37,124 nt of DNA, from assembly GCF_001476655.1 (NCBI RefSeq), contig NZ_LDRT01000056.1:1-37124 (forward strand), in the 5' to 3' direction. The notes under the pieces were generated by a model. It saw nothing but the letters and a program-made list of their open reading frames with translations, did no database searches and had not been told where the DNA came from. Below are positions 16,110 to 24,228 of the stretch, one piece after another (position 1 is the stretch's first letter; each line of letters begins with the position of its first letter). The translations under genes and the position numbers were made by a program. The stretch comes from Microbacterium testaceum. Its GTDB lineage: Bacteria; Actinomycetota; Actinomycetes; Actinomycetales; Microbacteriaceae.

Positions 16110-17771
16110 GTGGTCCTGATCGATCTGGATGCCACGGGCACCGCGACCACGACCGTCACCATTGCGCTGTCCGACGCCCCCGAGACGATTCGCGCGCGCG
16201 AGGCCGCGGGCGGCGTCCGGTGGATCTGGAACGACACCCGGGCCTGGTACGCCGGTCTGCTGTCCGCGGGGGTGCGCGTGGCGCGCGCCTGGGATCTCCG
16301 GCTCGTCCATGCTCTCCTGCGCGACGCCGCCGCGGTGATCGACGACCACGGTCTGCGGGCCGCGCGCGCGTGGGACGCCGCCCTGCCCGACACTCTCGTC
16401 GTCGACACGCTCTTCGACCTCGCAGAAGCGGCATCCGGTCCGCCCGACACAGCCGAGGCCGCGCTCGAGGAGTACCGCCGTCAGCGTGATGTCATCGACG
16501 GCTCGGCGACGCCGGCGGCCCTTCGCCTGCTCGCGGCCGCCGAATCGGCGGGGGCGCTGATCGCCGAGGAACTGCACGCGGCCGGATTACCGTGGAGCGT
16601 CGACGCGCACGGCGCGCTGCTCGAGCGCGAGCTGGGGGAGCGCCGGGGCCAGGCCCTCCCCGCCCGGATCGAAGAGGCCGCGGCGCGCGTGCGCGCGGCG
16701 CTCGGCGATCCCGCCGCGTCCCTGGACTCGCAGCCGCGCCTGCTGAGGTCGTTGCACCGCGCCGGCCTGTTCGTGGAATCCACGAGCAGGTGGGAGCTCG
16801 CCGAGCACGATCACCCGGTGGTCGCGCCCCTGGTGGCCTACAAGAAGCTCATGCGTCTGTACACCGCAAACGGCTGGTCGTGGATGTCGGAGTGGGTGCG
16901 CGACGGACGCTTCCGGCCGGTGTACGTGCCCGCCGGGGTCGTCACCGGCCGCTGGGCGTCGTCGGGCGGGGGAGCGCTTCAGATTCCCCGGCAGCTGCGC
17001 GTCGCCGTCCGCGCCGATCCGGGCTGGACGCTCCTCACCGCCGACGTGGCGCAGCTCGAACCGCGTGTGCTCGCCGCCATGTCCCGCGACACCGCTCTCG
17101 CCGACGCCGCCCGGGGCCGCGATCTCTACTCGGGCGTCGTCGAGGCCGGCGCGGTCGCCACGCGCGCGGAGGCCAAGATCGCGATGCTCGGTGCGATGTA
17201 CGGCGCCACCACGGGAGAGAGCGGGCGCCTCCTCCCGCGCCTGCGACGCACGTTCCCCCGGGCGATGGCGCTCGTCGACCACGCCGCGCGCGTGGGCGAA
17301 GACGGCGGGGTCGTCTCGACCTGGCTCGGCCGCACCTCACCCGGCCCCGGTGAGGCGTGGCGAGCGGTGCAGTCCCGCGCCGGCGACGCCGAGGCATCCG
17401 GAATCGACGAGACCCGGGCCCGGCGCTCCGCGCGCGACCGCGGACGCTTCACGCGCAACTTCGTCGTCCAGGGCACGGCCGCCGAATGGGCACTGGCGTG
17501 GCTCGCCGACCTGCGCGGGCGCTTGGCGGCTCTCGAGCCGGTGGATGCCGCGGACGCGGCGCCGCGATCCGGACCGGTGTTCGGACGGCGGCCGCACCTG
17601 GCGTTCTACCTGCACGACGAGATCATCGTGCACACGCCGTCGGTGCACGCGGAGGCCGTCGCCACCGCGGTCCGGGAGTCCGCCGCGGCCGCGGGGACGC
17701 TGCTGTTCGGATCGTTCCCGCTCGACTTCCCGTTGGATCTGCGGATCGGCGACACCGCGGAGAAGGGGTGA
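16110..17771 (+). CDS. family A DNA polymerase-like, 3'-5' exonuclease/polymerase type
   Basis: 553 residues from GTG at 16110. The frame is open from the TGA at 16047, and the 20 codons before the GTG read SDAVLVARTPTGDV, like the N-terminus of this family, so the true start may be a rare one such as CTG at 16056. The N-terminal ~150 residues are a degenerate exonuclease-like domain. The polymerase core keeps motif A (TADVAQLEPR), motif B (RAEAKIAMLGAMYG, with the Lys) and motif C (YLHDEIIVH), so catalysis is likely. It is shorter than Pol I, lacks the 5' nuclease domain and is a second family-A enzyme typical of actinobacteria. A repair or translesion role is inferred. Confidence 0.85.
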   Translation: MVLIDLDATGTATTTVTIALSDAPETIRAREAAGGVRWIWNDTRAWYAGLLSAGVRVARAWDLRLVHALLRDAAAVIDDHGLRAARAWDAALPDTLVVDTLFDLAEAASGPPDTAEAALEEYRRQRDVIDGSATPAALRLLAAAESAGALIAEELHAAGLPWSVDAHGALLERELGERRGQALPARIEEAAARVRAALGDPAASLDSQPRLLRSLHRAGLFVESTSRWELAEHDHPVVAPLVAYKKLMRLYTANGWSWMSEWVRDGRFRPVYVPAGVVTGRWASSGGGALQIPRQLRVAVRADPGWTLLTADVAQLEPRVLAAMSRDTALADAARGRDLYSGVVEAGAVATRAEAKIAMLGAMYGATTGESGRLLPRLRRTFPRAMALVDHAARVGEDGGVVSTWLGRTSPGPGEAWRAVQSRAGDAEASGIDETRARRSARDRGRFTRNFVVQGTAAEWALAWLADLRGRLAALEPVDAADAAPRSGPVFGRRPHLAFYLHDEIIVHTPSVHAEAVATAVRESAAAAGTLLFGSFPLDFPLDLRIGDTAEKG

Positions 17772-17787
17772 GCCTCGCCCCGCCCGG

Positions 17788-17793
17788 TAGACT
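17788..17793 (+). promoter_or_regulatory. -10 box of rnpB
   Basis: TAGACT ends 7 bases before the predicted 5' end of RNase P RNA at 17801. No good -35 is visible upstream. Confidence 0.55.
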
Positions 17794-17800
17794 CGATACT

Positions 17801-18187
17801 GCGAATGGGTCGGCTGGACGGTCGCGTCACGGGTTCGCCCGTGCCGAGGAACGTCCGGGCTCCACAGGGCAGGACGGTGGGTAACGCCCACCCGGAGCAA
17901 TCCGCGAGACAGTGCCACAGAGAGCAGACCGCCCGCGCTTCACCGCGTGGGTAAGGGTGAAAGGGTGGTGTAAGAGACCACCGGGGTCGTGGTGACACGA
18001 CCCGCGAGGTAAACCTCGTCCGGAGCAAGGCCAGACAGGGGATGACGACGCGGCTCGCCGAGTCCCCGGGTAGGCCGCTGGAGCGGCACGGCAACGTGTC
18101 GCCGAGAGAGATGACCGTCCACGGAGACGTCCCGCTCGTCGGGACATCTCCCGGACAGAACCCGGCGTACAGGCCGGCCCATTCGCT
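17801..18187 (+). ncRNA. rnpB: RNase P RNA, bacterial type A
   Basis: Catalytic RNA of RNase P, which removes tRNA 5' leaders. The universally conserved GAGGAACGTCCGGGCTCC followed by ACAGGGCAGGACGGTGGGTAACGCCC is present, as are the internal GGTAAACC and CCGGACAGAACCCGGCGTACAGGCCG blocks. The ends pair: GCGAATGGGTCGGC at the 5' end with GCCGGCCCATTCGC at the 3' end (P1). Exact ends are uncertain by a few bases. Confidence 0.95.
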
Positions 18188-18224
18188 TCACGTCACTCGA
18201 CAAAGAGATCTCGCGCCGCGGGGC

Positions 18225-18244
18225 CGGACCTGCACGCCGGTCCG
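18225..18244. terminator. hairpin between rnpB and lipoprotein gene
   Basis: CGGACC-TGCACGCC-GGTCCG gives a 6-bp stem with an 8-base loop, 38 bases past rnpB and 13 bases before the stop of the convergent lipoprotein gene. It may serve both. Confidence 0.4.
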
Positions 18245-18257
18245 TCGGCTGCGCCGG

Positions 18258-18653
18258 TCAGCCGCAGAGGGTCGCCTGCGCCGCCTGAGCGACGATGGTC
18301 CCGTCGCCCGCCTGAGCCGTGATGCCCGCCGGAACCACGAGGATCACCTGGTCCGCGGGCGTTCCGGCCTCGAGCTGATCGCACGTGCTCTCGCCGAGCG
18401 AGATCAGCTGCTCGTCCGTCGCCTTTCCGAGATCGGCGAGCTTGCTGCGCACCTCGGTGAGGTAGGCGGCATCCTCGGTCGAGGCGGGCGCCTCGGTCTC
18501 TTCCGGCTCGACGACCACGGAGGTGTCGCCGGACGAGAACGTACCGGACTGCCCGGGGGTGACGGTGATGTTCTCCTCGGTCGTTTCACTGCTGCATCCG
18601 GCGAGGAGGACAGCGGCGGTGGCGAGGACGAGGACGGCGGGGAGACGTTTCAT
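18258..18653 (-). CDS. DUF732 lipoprotein
   Basis: 131 residues. The signal peptide MKRLPAVLVLATAAVLLAGC ends in a clear lipobox (LLAGC), so the mature protein is lipid-anchored outside the membrane. After a Thr/Glu-rich linker, residues about 62-131 match the DUF732 pattern: YLTEVRSKL, GKATDEQLISLGESTCDQL, then IVAQAAQATLC, with two Cys that could form a disulfide. Function unknown; the domain is common in mycobacterial exported proteins. It lies 46 bases downstream of ppgK on the same strand and may be co-transcribed. Confidence 0.85.
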   Translation of the reverse strand: MKRLPAVLVLATAAVLLAGCSSETTEENITVTPGQSGTFSSGDTSVVVEPEETEAPASTEDAAYLTEVRSKLADLGKATDEQLISLGESTCDQLEAGTPADQVILVVPAGITAQAGDGTIVAQAAQATLCG

Positions 18654-18699
18654 GGCTTCACCCTAGGGAGCCGATATCGCGCCCGTCGGAATCCCGAGG

Positions 18700-19485
18700 T
18701 CACTTGACAGCGGGCAGCGCTTCGGGCACAGGCACAGCGAGCGACGCCGCGCCGATGATCCCGGCGTTGTTGCGGTGCTTCGCGGGAACGATCGGTGCGC
18801 GGAGCTTCAGCAGCGGCAGGAACTCCTCCGAGTGCTTGGACACTCCGCCGCCCACGACGATCAAGTCGGGGCTGAAGAGGAACTCGACGTAGTCGTAGTA
18901 CCACTGCAGGCGCTTGGCCCACTTCTCCCACGACAGTTCCTCGCGCTCCATGGCCGAGTACGCCGCGTAGCCCTCGGCATCCCGCTTGTGACCGCTGCGT
19001 TGCAGGTGTCCCAGCTCGCTGTTGGGCACGAGCACGCCGTCGTAGATCATCGCCGAGCCGATGCCCGTACCGAGCGTGGTGAGGATGACGAGACCGTCGA
19101 TCCCCTTCGCCGCGCCGTAGCGCACCTCGGCGATACCGGCGACGTCGGCGTCGTTGGCGAAGTGAATGTCACGGGAGAGACCGTGCTCGAAGAACTTCTC
19201 GGCCTCGAAGCCGATCCACGACTTCGAGACGTTCGCTGCCGACAGCGTTCGTCCGCCCTTCACGATCGCGGGGAACGCGACCCCGAGGGGAAGGTCGGCG
19301 GGTGCCTCGAGCGTCTCGAGCACCTGCTTCACGGCGGCGAGCACGTCGGCCGGCTCCGCGCCCGCGGGGGTGGCGACCTTCACGCGGTCGCTGATCAACT
19401 CCCCGGCATCCAGGTCGACGATCCCCGCTTTGATCCCGGTTCCGCCGATGTCCACTCCGACCGCGCGCGACGCATTCGTTGCCAT
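18700..19485 (-). CDS. ppgK: polyphosphate glucokinase
   Basis: 261 residues from ATG at 19485, directly preceded by GGAGGGC. It phosphorylates glucose to glucose-6-phosphate using polyphosphate or ATP. ROK-type landmarks are present: GVDIGGTGIKAGIVD near the N-terminus (phosphate-binding loop), FANDADVAGIAEVRYG with the catalytic Asp, LTTLGTGIGSAMI, VPNSELGHLQ and LIVVGGGVSKH. Length matches the actinobacterial PpgK family (about 250-270). TAGGCT lies 7 bases upstream of the ATG. Confidence 0.95.
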   Translation of the reverse strand: MATNASRAVGVDIGGTGIKAGIVDLDAGELISDRVKVATPAGAEPADVLAAVKQVLETLEAPADLPLGVAFPAIVKGGRTLSAANVSKSWIGFEAEKFFEHGLSRDIHFANDADVAGIAEVRYGAAKGIDGLVILTTLGTGIGSAMIYDGVLVPNSELGHLQRSGHKRDAEGYAAYSAMEREELSWEKWAKRLQWYYDYVEFLFSPDLIVVGGGVSKHSEEFLPLLKLRAPIVPAKHRNNAGIIGAASLAVPVPEALPAVK

Positions 19486-19492
19486 GCCCTCC

Positions 19493-19498
19493 AGCCTA
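19493..19498 (-). promoter_or_regulatory. -10 box of ppgK
   Basis: On the minus strand TAGGCT is followed by 7 bases (containing GGAGGG) and the ATG. Transcription would start at or next to the start codon, so the purine-rich stretch may not act as a Shine-Dalgarno sequence. Confidence 0.4.
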
Positions 19499-19583
19499 TC
19501 CAGCCGAGCGGCCCGGATCAGTAGGATCGACGAAGGCCCGGCGGATCTGCGCCCGAGGCTCGTGACCCACTCGAGGAGCGATC

Positions 19584-19769
19584 GTGAGCGACGAGAACGC
19601 GAAGTACTGGTACAACCTGGAGACCCACGAGGTCGAGCAGGGCTACGCCTCTCCGGCGATCGACCGCGCGGGTCCCTTCGACACCGCCGAAGAAGCGGCG
19701 CGCGCGCCCGAGATCCTGCGGGAGCGGTCGCGGCAGTGGGCCGAAGACGACGCCCGCGACGACCGCTGA
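19584..19769 (+). CDS. small SPOR-like conserved protein
   Basis: 61 residues from GTG at 19584, with GAGGAG seven bases upstream. The sequence KYWYNLETHEVEQG...SPAIDRAGPFDTAEEAARA...LRERSRQWAEDD matches a short, highly conserved actinobacterial protein that is usually labelled SPOR-domain-like. It has no signal peptide or membrane segment, so peptidoglycan binding is doubtful. It is 51 bases upstream of glnA2 on the same strand and may be in its transcript. The function is not known. Confidence 0.8.
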   Translation: MSDENAKYWYNLETHEVEQGYASPAIDRAGPFDTAEEAARAPEILRERSRQWAEDDARDDR

Positions 19770-19820
19770 GCGTCGACGGCCCCACTCGCTGACCGCACGT
19801 ACTGAGAACGAAGGATGACG

Positions 19821-21161
19821 ATGGACAAGCAGCGCGATTTCGTTCTGCGCACGATCGAAGAACGCGGCGTGAAGTTCGTCCGCCTGTGGTTCACCGATGT
19901 CGTGGGCACCCTGAAGTCGGTGGCGATCGCCCCGGCCGAGGTCGAGGGGGCCTTCACCGAGGGGCTCGGGTTCGACGGTTCCGCGATCGAGGGTCTCACC
20001 CGCTCCTACGAGTCGGACCTGCTCGCGCACCCCGACCCCACGACCTTCCAGATCCTGCCGTGGCGGGGCGAGATCGATCCCACAGCGCGCATGTTCTGCG
20101 ACATCACGACCCCCGACGGACAGCCGGCTGTCGCCGACCCGCGGCACGTGCTCAAGCGCACCCTCGCCAAGGCTGCCGACGCCGGGTTCACGTTCTACAC
20201 GCACCCCGAGATCGAGTTCTACCTGCTGAAGTCGTCGCAGCTCGGTCCCGACGGCAAGCCGCAGCCGGTCGACTCGGCGGGCTACTTCGACAACGTCCCC
20301 GGAGGCACCGCGCACGACTTCCGCCGTCGCTCCGTGCGGATGCTCGAAGACCTGGGCATCTCGGTCGAGTTCAGCCACCACGAGGGCGGACCGGGTCAGA
20401 ACGAGATCGACCTGCGCTACGCCGACGCCCTCACCACCGCCGACAACATCATGACCTTCCGCACGGTCGTGAAAGAGGTCGCGATCGAGCAGGGTGTGTA
20501 CGCCACGTTCATGCCCAAGCCCATCAGCGGGCAACCCGGCAGCGGCATGCACACGCACCTCTCGCTCTTCGAGGGCGACATGAACGCGTTCTACGAAGAG
20601 GGCGGGCAGTACCAGCTGTCGAAGGTCGGCCGCCACTTCATCGCGGGCCTGCTCCGCCACGCGAACGAGATCTCGGCCGTGACGAACCAGTTCGTCAACT
20701 CGTACAAGCGCCTGTGGGGCGGCGACGAGGCCCCCAGCTTCATCTGCTGGGGTCACAACAACCGCTCCGCCCTCGTGCGCGTTCCCCTCTACAAGCCGAA
20801 CAAGGGGCAATCGACGCGCGTCGAGTACCGTGCGCTCGACTCGGCCGCCAACCCGTACCTGTCGTACGCGCTCATGCTCGCGGCCGGGCTGAAGGGCATC
20901 GAGGAAGAGTACGAGCTGCCGGCCGAGGCCGAAGACAACGTCTGGTCGCTGACCGACTCCGAGCGCCGCGCTCTGGGTTACGCGCCGCTGCCGGCGAGCC
21001 TCGACCACGCCCTCGAGTACCTCGAGGAGTCCGAGCTCGTCGCCGAGACGCTGGGGGAGCAGGTGTTCAAGTACGTCCTGCTCAACAAGCGCCGCGAGTG
21101 GCAGCAGTACCGCGCCCAGGTGACGCCGTTCGAGCTCGCGAGCAATCTCGAAGCGCTCTGA
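19821..21161 (+). CDS. glnA2: glutamine synthetase, GlnA2 type
   Basis: 446 residues from ATG at 19821, seven bases after GAAGG, giving the same length as M. tuberculosis GlnA2 as I recall it; ATG at 19815 is the alternative. ATP-dependent amidation of glutamate. Type I GS landmarks are present: GFDGSAIEGL, EIEFYLL, EFSHHEGGPGQNEIDLRYADALTTAD, FMPKPISGQPGSGMH and NQFVNSYKRL. The adenylylation tyrosine segment of GlnA1 (NLYxLP) is replaced by DNVWSLTDSER, so GlnE should not modify this enzyme. It is followed 22 bases later by glnE, as an operon. It could act on polyamines or other amines, as some GlnA-like enzymes do, but the sequence looks like ordinary GlnA2. Confidence 0.95.
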   Translation: MDKQRDFVLRTIEERGVKFVRLWFTDVVGTLKSVAIAPAEVEGAFTEGLGFDGSAIEGLTRSYESDLLAHPDPTTFQILPWRGEIDPTARMFCDITTPDGQPAVADPRHVLKRTLAKAADAGFTFYTHPEIEFYLLKSSQLGPDGKPQPVDSAGYFDNVPGGTAHDFRRRSVRMLEDLGISVEFSHHEGGPGQNEIDLRYADALTTADNIMTFRTVVKEVAIEQGVYATFMPKPISGQPGSGMHTHLSLFEGDMNAFYEEGGQYQLSKVGRHFIAGLLRHANEISAVTNQFVNSYKRLWGGDEAPSFICWGHNNRSALVRVPLYKPNKGQSTRVEYRALDSAANPYLSYALMLAAGLKGIEEEYELPAEAEDNVWSLTDSERRALGYAPLPASLDHALEYLEESELVAETLGEQVFKYVLLNKRREWQQYRAQVTPFELASNLEAL

Positions 21162-21183
21162 CACCGCCGCTGACAGGACACCG

Positions 21184-24174
21184 ATGATCTCGGGCGATCG
21201 ATCGACGGCGCTCACCGCCCTGGCGCGCATCGGCTTCTCGCGACTCGCGGAAGCCGATGCGCTCCTCGGCGAGCTCGACGAGCTCGTCGGTGTCTCGCGG
21301 ACCGACATCACGACGCTGGCGCAACGGGTCGCCGACCCCGATCGCGCTCTGTCGTCGATCGTGCAGATCGCTCGCCGGGACACGGATGCCGTGCGCTCCT
21401 GCGCCGCAGACGTCGGCGCGTGGCGAGCGCTCTGGGATATCGTCGGGGCGTCCGACGGGTTCGCAGAGTTCTACCTCCGCCACCCGGAAGAGCTCGTCCA
21501 CCTCGCCGGGGCCGGCTTGACCATCCCCGACGAGCAAGCGATGCGCGCCGAGCTCCTCGCCTCCGTCGGTGACCAGGACGGCTTCGCCTCGGACTCCTCG
21601 GATGCCGCGTGGCTCGCCCTGCGCGTGCGCTACCGGCGTCTGCTGGCCCGGATCGCCGCGTACGACCTCGGCCAGGACGACCCTGCCGCAGCGATCGACA
21701 TGGTCTCGGCATCCCTTGCCGATCTGGCGGGAGCGGCACTCGAGGCCTCGCTGAGCGTCGCCCGCGCGCGCGTGTCCGGGACGGGACCGGCCGCGTTCCC
21801 ACGCGTGCAGGTCGAGGCGACGCAGTTCGCGATCATCGCGATGGGCAAGACCGGTGCCCGCGAGCTGAACTACGTCAGCGATGTCGACGTGATCTTCGTC
21901 GGCGGCTCGTCGGACGAGGAGGTCGTGTCCGAAGCGCGCGCGATCGACATCGGCACGCGCCTCGCGGTGCAGACGATGCGCGGGATCTCGGGGCCCGAGA
22001 TCGAGCCGCCGCTGTGGGAGGTCGACCCGAACCTGCGCCCCGAGGGCAAGCAGGGGGCGCTGGTGCGGAGCCTCGGTTCCCATCGGCAGTACTACGACCG
22101 CTGGGCGAAGAGCTGGGAGTTCCAGGCGCTCCTGAAAGCCCGGGCGATCGCGGGGGACGCGCAGCTCGGCGCCGACTACGTCTCCGCGATGCAGCCCCTG
22201 GTCTGGCACAGCGCCGCGCGCGAGAACTTCGTCGAGGGCGTGCAGCGCATGCGCGAGCGCGTCACCGACCACATTCCCGCGAGCGAGGTGAACAGGCAGC
22301 TGAAGCTGGGGCCGGGAGGCATCCGGGATGTGGAGTTCACGGTGCAACTCCTCCAGCTGGTGCACGGCCTCACCGACGAACGGATCCGACAGCGCGGCAC
22401 GCTCGAGGCGCTGGACGCCCTCGTGGCCGAGGGGTACATCGGCCGCTCCGAAGCGGAGGCCTTCGGCCGCGACTACCGTCTTCTGCGCTTGCTCGAACAC
22501 CGCCTGCAACTGCGCGGGCTGCGGCGGACGGCGCTGCTGCCCGAGAAACCCGAAGACCTTCGTGTGCTCGCGCGGGCGACACGCCTGTCGGATTCCGCCG
22601 AGGGCGTGCAGGCGGCGTGGGAAGGCATCAAGCGCGAGGTGCGCGACATCCACGTGCGCCTGTTCTACCGGCCCCTGCTCTCGGCCGTCGCCGCTCTGCC
22701 CGAGGGGGAGCGGACGCTGTCGACCGAGCAGGCGCGCGATCGCCTCGCTGCCATCGGCTTCCGCGATCCCGCCGGAGCGCTTCGCCACATCGCGGCGCTC
22801 ACCAGCGGCCTGAGCCGCAAGGCGACCATTCAGCGGCACCTCATGCCGGTGATGATCCGGTGGTTCGCCGACGGCGTCGACCCCGACTACGGGCTGCTCG
22901 TGTTCCGCCGCATCAGCGAGCGTCTGGGCAACACGCCCTGGTTCCTGCGCGTGCTGCGCGACTCCGCCGGGGCGGCCGAGAGCCTCACCCGAGTGCTCTC
23001 CGGTTCGCGGTACATCGGCGAACTGATGGAGTGGATCCCCGAGGCGGTCGCCTGGCTGGACGACGACGCGCTGCTGCGTCCCCGCTCCGGCAAAGCACTC
23101 GAAGACGAAGCGCGGGCGATCCAGACGCGCTGGCAGAACATCGACGACGCGATGCGTTCCGTCCGGGCCCTCCGGCGGCGCGAGATGCTCCGGGTCGCGA
23201 TGGCCGCCGTCCTCGAGGTCGTCTCGCTCGAGGAGCTCTCCGACGCGCTCACCACCATCACCGAGACGACGATCCAAGCGACTCTGCGTGCGGTGCGCCG
23301 GGCCGTCGTTCCGCCCGAGGACGACGATCTCGACTTCTCGGTCATCGCGATGGGACGCTTCGGCGGCCGCGAGCTGGGGTTCGGGTCGGATGCCGATGTC
23401 ATGTACGTCTACCGGGCGAACGGTCTCGACCCCCAGCGCGCGAACACCCTCGCTCTGAAGATCGTCGCCGGGCTGCGGGAGCACTCCGAGGACCATCGCC
23501 TTCCCCTCGATCTCGACGCCGAGCTGCGCCCCGAGGGCCGGAGCGGGCCGCTCGCCCGCTCTCTCGACGCCTACGCCGAGTACTACCGCCGATGGTCGCT
23601 CTCATGGGAGGCGCAGGCTCTCCTGCGGGCGCGAGGGGTCGCGGGAAGCGTCAAGCTCATCGCGGACTTCATGGCTCTCGCCGACGAGGTGCGCTACCCG
23701 GAGAAAGCCGACCCGAACGGCCTGCGCGAGATTCGCCGTATCAAGGCGCGCGTCGAGAACGAGCGTCTCCCGCAGGGCGCCGATCCCGCGCGCCACCTGA
23801 AGCTCGGCCCGGGATCGCTGAGCGATGTCGAGTGGCTCGTGCAGATCATCCAGCTGCAGCACGCGCGCGCTGTGCCGGCGCTTCGGACGACGTCGACGCT
23901 CGGCGCGCTGAGCGCGGCGGTGGAAGCCGGTCTCGTCCCCGCCGATGCGGCGGAGAAGCTCGCGGCATCCTGGCACCTCGCCAGTCGCTTGCGGTCCGCG
24001 AACACCCTGCTCTCAGGGCAGACGAGCGACGTCCTCCCCGCCGACCGCGCCCGCCTCGACGGCATCGGACGCATCCTCGAATATCCGCCGCGCTCCGCGA
24101 CGCAGGTCGAGGAGGACTTCCTCGGCGCGACCCGCCGCGCGCGACGCGTCTTCGAGAAGCTCTTCTACGGCTGA
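21184..24174 (+). CDS. glnE: glutamine synthetase adenylyltransferase/adenylyl-removing enzyme
   Basis: 996 residues from ATG at 21184, with AGGA five bases upstream. Bifunctional enzyme that adenylylates and de-adenylylates the regulatory tyrosine of GlnA1 in response to nitrogen status. Two nucleotidyltransferase halves are seen, each with the G-x-x-E-L-x-x-x-S-D-x-D signature: AMGKTGARELNYVSDVD (SDVD at 232-235) and AMGRFGGRELGFGSDAD (SDAD at 735-738). Each is followed by a helical domain containing the matching LKLGPGGIRDVEF and LKLGPGSLSDVEW segments. Full length for the family. In operon with glnA2; its probable substrate GlnA1 is encoded at 31665-33089. Confidence 0.97.
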   Translation: MISGDRSTALTALARIGFSRLAEADALLGELDELVGVSRTDITTLAQRVADPDRALSSIVQIARRDTDAVRSCAADVGAWRALWDIVGASDGFAEFYLRHPEELVHLAGAGLTIPDEQAMRAELLASVGDQDGFASDSSDAAWLALRVRYRRLLARIAAYDLGQDDPAAAIDMVSASLADLAGAALEASLSVARARVSGTGPAAFPRVQVEATQFAIIAMGKTGARELNYVSDVDVIFVGGSSDEEVVSEARAIDIGTRLAVQTMRGISGPEIEPPLWEVDPNLRPEGKQGALVRSLGSHRQYYDRWAKSWEFQALLKARAIAGDAQLGADYVSAMQPLVWHSAARENFVEGVQRMRERVTDHIPASEVNRQLKLGPGGIRDVEFTVQLLQLVHGLTDERIRQRGTLEALDALVAEGYIGRSEAEAFGRDYRLLRLLEHRLQLRGLRRTALLPEKPEDLRVLARATRLSDSAEGVQAAWEGIKREVRDIHVRLFYRPLLSAVAALPEGERTLSTEQARDRLAAIGFRDPAGALRHIAALTSGLSRKATIQRHLMPVMIRWFADGVDPDYGLLVFRRISERLGNTPWFLRVLRDSAGAAESLTRVLSGSRYIGELMEWIPEAVAWLDDDALLRPRSGKALEDEARAIQTRWQNIDDAMRSVRALRRREMLRVAMAAVLEVVSLEELSDALTTITETTIQATLRAVRRAVVPPEDDDLDFSVIAMGRFGGRELGFGSDADVMYVYRANGLDPQRANTLALKIVAGLREHSEDHRLPLDLDAELRPEGRSGPLARSLDAYAEYYRRWSLSWEAQALLRARGVAGSVKLIADFMALADEVRYPEKADPNGLREIRRIKARVENERLPQGADPARHLKLGPGSLSDVEWLVQIIQLQHARAVPALRTTSTLGALSAAVEAGLVPADAAEKLAASWHLASRLRSANTLLSGQTSDVLPADRARLDGIGRILEYPPRSATQVEEDFLGATRRARRVFEKLFYG

Positions 24175-24186
24175 TCGGTCCCGGCG

Positions 24187-24224
24187 GGAGGGATGCCGTG
24201 GCCCCGGGGCCGTGGCATCCCTCC
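24187..24224. terminator. strong bidirectional hairpin terminator
   Basis: GGAGGGATGCC (24187-24197) pairs perfectly with GGCATCCCTCC (24214-24224). The intervening GTGGCCCC/GGGGCCGT also pairs, so nearly the whole 38 bases is one stem. It lies between the convergent glnE and acyl-CoA ligase genes. Confidence 0.75.
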
Positions 24225-24228
24225 TCCG

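Noticed and set aside
14922..16577. N-terminal extension of the 408-residue WXG-like protein to a 960-codon frame
   Set aside because: The extension runs antisense through the zinc-ribbon and polymerase genes, and across the small WXG100-like gene in another frame. The GTG at 14921 overlapping the previous stop is the natural start.
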